Made by a program: the position numbers and the translations under genes. 64,000 nucleotides of DNA from Przewalskia tangutica (taxonomy: Eukaryota > Streptophyta > Magnoliopsida > Solanales > Solanaceae), in NCBI GenBank assembly GCA_029844215.1, contig CM056732.1, positions 49,337,007 through 49,401,006 on the forward strand. Direction: 5' to 3'. The notes beneath the pieces were generated by a model. That model was not told the DNA's origin. It ran no database searches and saw only the letters and a program-made list of their open reading frames with translations. This document shows, piece after piece, positions 59,245 through 64,000 of the stretch. The number at the start of each line of letters is the position of its first letter. Position 1 is the first letter of the stretch.

Positions 59245-59584
59245 AAAAGTGGTATCAGAGCAGTTAGTCCTCGGAAAGTGTCTACAGACCGTGTCTAGTA
59301 GAGTCTTGATTATCGATGTGTTGTGCACCACATCTATAATCAGGAGGCTGCAGGACATTTAGGATTGGTTTCCATTCTTCTCACTGTGAGATCGTGCGAT
59401 AGAGCTGTATAGTTAGGGTCGTCTCTCCCTAACAAGTTATGTTGTTTGCAGCTACGAGAAAGCGTGACGACCGGGAAAGATTATGTGGATTGCGTATCCA
59501 GGTTGGTGGTATGATTAAGGGAATGGTACGGGTGAGATCCGTATGGAGTAAATATGGTTGTTATGATCAAGACAACACGATTAT
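59245..59584 (+). other. Element I leader and primer binding site, cut by element J
   Basis: Primer binding site TGGTATCAGAGC at 59250-59261, intact. The next 150 bp match the leaders of C, F and K; after about 59410 the sequence is unlike theirs, and no gag start could be recognised. The segment ends at 59584 with ATTAT, the expected left duplication of J. Confidence 0.75.
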
Positions 59585-60365
59585 TGTTACACCCCGTAGT
59601 TCCAGAGTATGTATATGAGGACGTACGTACGAGAATACGACATTAAAATTGGAAAGGAAGAAAGATGTGATTTTTCGACGGAAAAGTTTCCGGATTTTGT
59701 GAAGGAAAAAGGTTCGTTAATGGGAATTGGATTCTCGGATTCGGTATTCGGACTTTTTGCAATTTTTGAGAATTATGGATTGTTATTTCCGGAATTGGTC
59801 ACGTGGGGCCCACGGGAGGAATTTACGGTTTGTGGGGCCCACTTTATTTTCGGATTTTTGGCATTGCGGATATTTTCGGAAGATGAAATATTTTGGACGA
59901 GTAGAGGGGAGACACGTGTCACCCCCATGTGGCCATGTGGCCGAATTGAAGATGGACACCTAGCCTTGGACGTTTTATTGGGGGACAAGTGGCAAGCCAC
60001 TTGTCCCATTTTTGTGGTAGCCAACTACCCACACACATGTACCCCATCCTCACCACACACTTGCCTAGATCTTGGCCATTGATTTTCCTATAAATACCCC
60101 ATTGACTTCAAGACTAATTCTTCATCCACACTTAAAGTTTCTCCAAGGCAAACACTCCCTCCCTCTAGTTGTTTTTCGTCCCCTCCCCTCTTGTGAAGTT
60201 CTCGTCCAACCCCCCCACTTTGTGTAGAAATACTTCAAGTATTGTTGTATAATCCCAAATACCTTAGCCTTGTATCCCTAGTAGTATTCTAAAGTTATCC
60301 CAACATAAGAGCCCGGAAATACTACTTTATTCCTTTAGTCGCAAAAGAGAAACCCTAAGAAAATA
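59585..60365 (+). repeat. Element J LTR (type 2, left part only)
   Basis: Starts TGTTACACCCCGTAGTTCC and matches the U3 of H's LTRs. TATA box at 60088-60096. Interrupted at 60365 by K within the conserved AAACCCTAAG segment. The rest should lie beyond the window. Confidence 0.82.
60088..60096 (+). promoter_or_regulatory. TATA box, element J LTR
   Basis: CTATAAATA, about 503 bp into the LTR as in H. Confidence 0.6.
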
Positions 60366-60576
60366 TGTTATACCCCGTATTTCTAGAGTATGTACGTAAG
60401 GACGTACGTACAAAAGTTTTAGCCTTAAAGTTAGGCATAGGACGAAATTGGTGCACAACCCACTAAAAGAACCGTTTTTACGAAGCGTCTTTCCAAACTT
60501 TGCGTGGGAAAATTACGGCTATGTCATTTATTATTTTGCGGATTTTTCCGAGAGATGAAATATTTTGGACCAACGA

Positions 60577-60598
60577 GAGGGTGACACTTGTCACCCTC
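60577..60598. promoter_or_regulatory. U3 palindrome, element K LTR
   Basis: GAGGGTGACA and TGTCACCCTC arms with centre CT, except for one base in the right arm (TTGTCACCCTC). About 170 bp upstream of the TATA box. Confidence 0.5.
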
Positions 60599-60765
60599 AT
60601 ATGGACAACAAAGAGGCTTGGATGGCACGATTTTGGGGCTTGTTTTGTGGCCTAAAACTTGGGTCAATGTTTGTGAGGGATTTGTGGAGTAGGATAGGGT
60701 GCACTTGTGCAAATCTCCACCTTACACTTGCCTACCACTTGGCTTCATCTTGGCCATTGGTTGGC

Positions 60766-60774
60766 CTATAAATA
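60766..60774 (+). promoter_or_regulatory. TATA box, element K LTR
   Basis: CTATAAATA about 400 bp into the LTR, after GGCCATTGGTTGGCC. Confidence 0.62.
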
Positions 60775-62632
60775 CCCCTTTAGTTGATGAGTTATTTCAT
60801 CCACACTTAGACATTTTCCAAGTCTTGAAACCCTCTCCCCTTTGAGAGTTCTCGTCCACAACAGCCTCCCTCGAGAAGGCCTTGGCCTAAAGCACCCCTC
60901 CCCTTTGTAGTGTTCTAGCCGAGACTACCCCCTACCTAAAGTTGTTCTCGTAAAATACCCCCTCTTGGTAGAAAATACTCTCAGTATTGTTACTATACCA
61001 AAATACCTTAGCCTTATACCTTGTAGTATTCCAAAGATACCTCTATACGTAGAGCAAATACTACCTTATGTCCTTTTGTCTCAAAACGAAACCCTAAGGA
61101 AAACCTTCATAGTCGGTTGAAGTGTTAAGTAGAAGTTGCATTAGAACTTCTAAGGGTTGTTTGGAGGCGGGTTGGGCGCGAGTAGGAGCTAAACGTTGCT
61201 TAGGATCGACATTTAATCTTGGATAATTTTGGGCTTATCGAGGTAAATATCTTGTCCCCCTTTTGTAATTAGAGTTTACACACTGTTGAAGTATAAGAAT
61301 TAAGTATAAGTTATATACAGGAAGGTATATAAGAAGAGAATTGAAGCTGTACTTACATAGGGTGTATTTCTGATGAACTTGTGAAGTTTGACGGGTAGGG
61401 AAGTGCTGCCCAATTTTCCGTAGAATCTTGTATCTAGATTTATTCTACCGAGTAGTCTAGACATTGATAGACTTGTATAACCGTTATAGGTTGAAGTACT
61501 GCGAGTAGCGTAGTCTACTCAAAGGGTGGATAAGGCTAAGCGGGATTACAATTACTTTGGAGCTATGTGTTAATAGTCGATAAATCGTCGACAGGTATGT
61601 GATTAATCCTATCCTCTTTAGAATGATATTTTAAAAGAATATATATATAGTACGGTAGACGTACGTGTGTTAACTGAACGTAGTTTTACGGCAATATCTT
61701 TTGACTTAAGCCTGAATAATAAGAATCTTGAAGTATTTCAAAAGAGTTAAGAAACCTTTTTGAAAGAAGAGTAACACTTGGTTTTAAAAGTTTTAAAAGC
61801 TTAAGAGTTATACTAGCTTTATGGGAAGTTAGGTATAACGACTTAAGAGAGATAAAAAGAATGGTTTATTGATTTTAGAAGTTAAGAGACTTGATCTTAA
61901 AAGATAAGAGACTTGACTTATTTTGAATTAACATGAATTTTGTTAAAAAGTGTGAAACCTCATTCGTGAGTAATGAGTACTTGGTTTTTAAAAGGAATCA
62001 TGTTTTACTGATTTCGGAAATCAGAATAAGTATCGAATGAACCACTGCAGCGTTAATAAAGGGAAATGTATTGACTAATTAAGTATTATTCAAACCAGTA
62101 GAAACCTCCATCTGCATAGAAGCTAAGATGAGACAAAATGATATTACATTTCCTAGATCATGGCTGCTTTAATAAGATTGATTATGAACAAGAATAACCT
62201 ACTCACATATAAGGCATATGTTTCTCAAATTTTTTAAAAGAGAATTATATTCTTAAGTGATTAGGACTATGAACTACGAAACCTTTCTAAAATAAGAGAC
62301 TTAAGTACTTGAAATTAGGCAAACTTGAACTTATGGAAAAGAATGTTGTTACTTGATGTTGAAAAGGAAAGTGTTTTGGTTTACCTAAAAATGTGAGTCA
62401 CTCTATTTTAATACTACGGGTATCGGGTGACCTTTATAAAAGAAATGGATCTTTTAAAAAGAATTTAACGTACGTAATACTTTGGGGTCAGAACCTGGAC
62501 TTTGGCATAAAATAACCTTGAGTTGTGTGTAACTTGCCTATGTTTGCGTTTGATAGCCTTGTTGTGCAAGTACTGTATTTCTATACCACCGCGTCTCTCG
62601 ATGGAGGGTCGGCTGATTTGTTATGAACGATT

Positions 62633-62945
62633 CTTCAAGTCCCATGAGATGGGTGGGACACGTATTCCATCGATTCTTCACCGAGTCCCATGAGATGGGC
62701 CGGGACACGTATTCCATCTGATTCTTCACCGAGTCCCATGAGATGGGCCGGGACACGTATTTCATCTGATTCTTTACCGAGTCCCATGAGATGGGCCGGG
62801 ACACGTATTTCATCCGATTCTTTACCGAGTCCCATGGGATGGGCCGGGACATGTATTCCATACTTCACTCAGTCCCACGGGATGGCGGGACATGTACACC
62901 ACTGCGATTCCACCTCTATCCCGTAGGATGGCCGAGACATGTTGT
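62633..62945 (+). repeat. 48-bp tandem repeat array in element K LTR
   Basis: About six copies of a 48-bp unit with core GAGATGGGCCGGGACACGTA, the same family as the 13-copy array in element D. Confidence 0.9.
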
Positions 62946-63553
62946 GCGTATAATACGGTTTATATCAGGCCGCCGTGAGGAAGGAGTTCCACGGGCATGA
63001 GGATGACTTGAGGCGTGAGTCACGACTTGGCGTGGATCGCTTTTATGTTATGAGCGTAGTTTGGTTATCATACATGTCTCTGTTTTATATAGTATTATGA
63101 TTTCATTTCTGATATTTTTGATTTCACATACTTGGTACTGTTATCGACCTCGCCCAAGTGCGTTCATCTGCGGTAGAAGTACATCGGTTGTGGATCCTCG
63201 CTCATAGGATCACGATTCACGTGTTAGGAAGCCCGTTTCTCGAGGCTTATCTTTTAGTATGTTACCACAGTGCAGGGGTTCTTATGCATTGAGGTATGGC
63301 GGGGCCACCGTCCGTCATAGTTGTTGTTGTAAAACTCTTAAGTGCATGTAATCTTGTTGTGGCAGATTTGTAAAAGGATAAGCTGTTGGGTTTTATGTAT
63401 TTATCTGAGAAAGCAATGTTTTAGTTGCTTTGTTTATTTATCATATCTCTTGTTTCATGTTTATGTTTTATTTCCGCTGATTTTCTCTGATGTTGTATCA
63501 CTAAGGTGCCCGGGGTAAGGCACCAGTCACGGGCCCGGGTTCGGGTCGTGACA

Positions 63554-64000
63554 AAAGTGGTATCAGAGCAGTTAATCCTCGGAAAGTGTCTGAACCGTAT
63601 CTAGTAGAGTCTTGATTATCGGTGTGTTGTGCACCACACCAATAATCAGGAGGCTATAAGATATTTAGGATTGGTTTGCATTCTTCTCATTCTGAGATCG
63701 TGCCTTAGAGCTGTGTGATAAGATGGACCCCTCTGACGTATTCCTTTCCTTTACGATTATGCCTCGCGTAAAACCGGGCCCGAAGGAAAGCGGCCAGGAG
63801 CTGCGAGTAAACACGGAGGTTACGAGCGAAGCCCGATCGTTACCTGAGATAGTGCTTCAGACGGCGAGTTTTGCGATGCCGCCCGCAGCGAGTTTAAACG
63901 CGGCGATGGGCTGCTGAGACTCTGATACTGAGCCTCGATCCACATCTGGAAGCGAGATGAGATGGGTACAAGGAGATGGCGATTCTTGGCGGTCGTGGCG
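63554..64000 (+). mobile_element. Element K internal region, 5' part: primer site, leader and gag start
   Basis: Primer binding site TGGTATCAGAGC at 63558-63569, intact. The leader matches F and C. A frame from 63723 runs through the conserved gag start at about 63759 (MPRVKPGPKESGQ) and includes LPEIVLQTASFAMPP, aligned with the Gag N-terminus of H. It closes at 63917, probably by an indel. The window ends before the Gag core, so whether K has pol cannot be seen. Confidence 0.8.

Larger units (their letters stand above)
60366..63553 (+). repeat. Element K 5' LTR (type 1)
   Basis: 3.19 kb, TGTTATACCCCG to GGTCGTGACA. U3 palindrome at 60577-60598, TATA box at 60766-60774, and a 48-bp array at 62633-62945. 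Preceded by AAATA (60361-60365), its likely left duplication. Partner LTR outside the window. Confidence 0.88.

Noticed and set aside
59250..59261. tRNA-like sequence TGGTATCAGAGC
   Set aside because: Only the tRNA 3'-end complement is present; it is a primer binding site, not a tRNA gene.
1..64000. Host protein-coding genes, including gene fragments captured between elements
   Set aside because: Every segment could be placed in an LTR or internal region. No exon-like frame with plausible splice sites and unrelated protein content was seen.

Overview
The window is plant nuclear DNA, most likely gene-poor heterochromatin of a dicot. The Gag/Pol peptides look like Ty3/gypsy chromoviruses of the Tekay/Del type common in Solanaceae, but species cannot be read from the sequence. 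I see no host gene, tRNA, rRNA or CRISPR array. Essentially every base belongs to LTR retrotransposons inserted into one another. I name them A to K. Their LTRs are about 3.0-3.5 kb, begin TGTTATACC or TGTTACACC and end (C)GTGACA or GTTACA. They are followed by a primer binding site for initiator tRNA-Met (TGGTATCAGAGC) and, at the other end of the internal region, a purine tract AAGGAGGGGAGAA.

Layout. A (minus, before 1 to 8550) is the only copy with a recognisable full gag-pol: Gag, protease, reverse transcriptase, RNase H, integrase and a C-terminal chromodomain-like tail, all broken by indels. B (minus) is a 119-bp leader fragment plus one LTR, split by C (plus, 10960-20113). C is a complete gag-only element with target duplication CCTTT. 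D (plus) is a short integrase/3' fragment and an LTR (21432-24158, resuming 45352-45857). D's LTR is split by E (minus, 24159-45346). E's 5' LTR is split again by F (plus, 30387-39401, target duplication CGTGT) and by a solo LTR, G (40746-44202, target duplication ATAAC). H (minus, 45858-56190) is a tandem arrangement, internal-LTR-internal-LTR. I, J and K (plus, 56191 to the end) form another nest: I sits in H's LTR, J in I's internal region, K in J's LTR.

The inferred order of insertion is H, then D into H's gag, then B and E into D, then C (and probably A) into B and F and G into E. This gives three layers of insertion on top of H. The intact sister LTR of E keeps the empty sites for both F and G inside the same window.

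Function. C, E, F and H carry about 2.2-2.5 kb of internal sequence that codes only for Gag (Retrotrans_gag core plus zinc knuckles), followed by a conserved non-coding block of about 0.75-0.95 kb. They therefore look like a non-autonomous, gag-only (TR-GAG-like) group that would need Pol from an A-like partner with the same PBS and LTR ends. Their LTRs are modular: shared edges and a shared 3' end surround a variable tandem-repeat cassette.

Data quality. Much of the apparent decay consists of small indels or scrambles at CAG/CTG and C/G-rich sites rather than substitutions. This is compatible with methylation-linked miscalls in a long-read assembly, so frameshifts should be interpreted cautiously.
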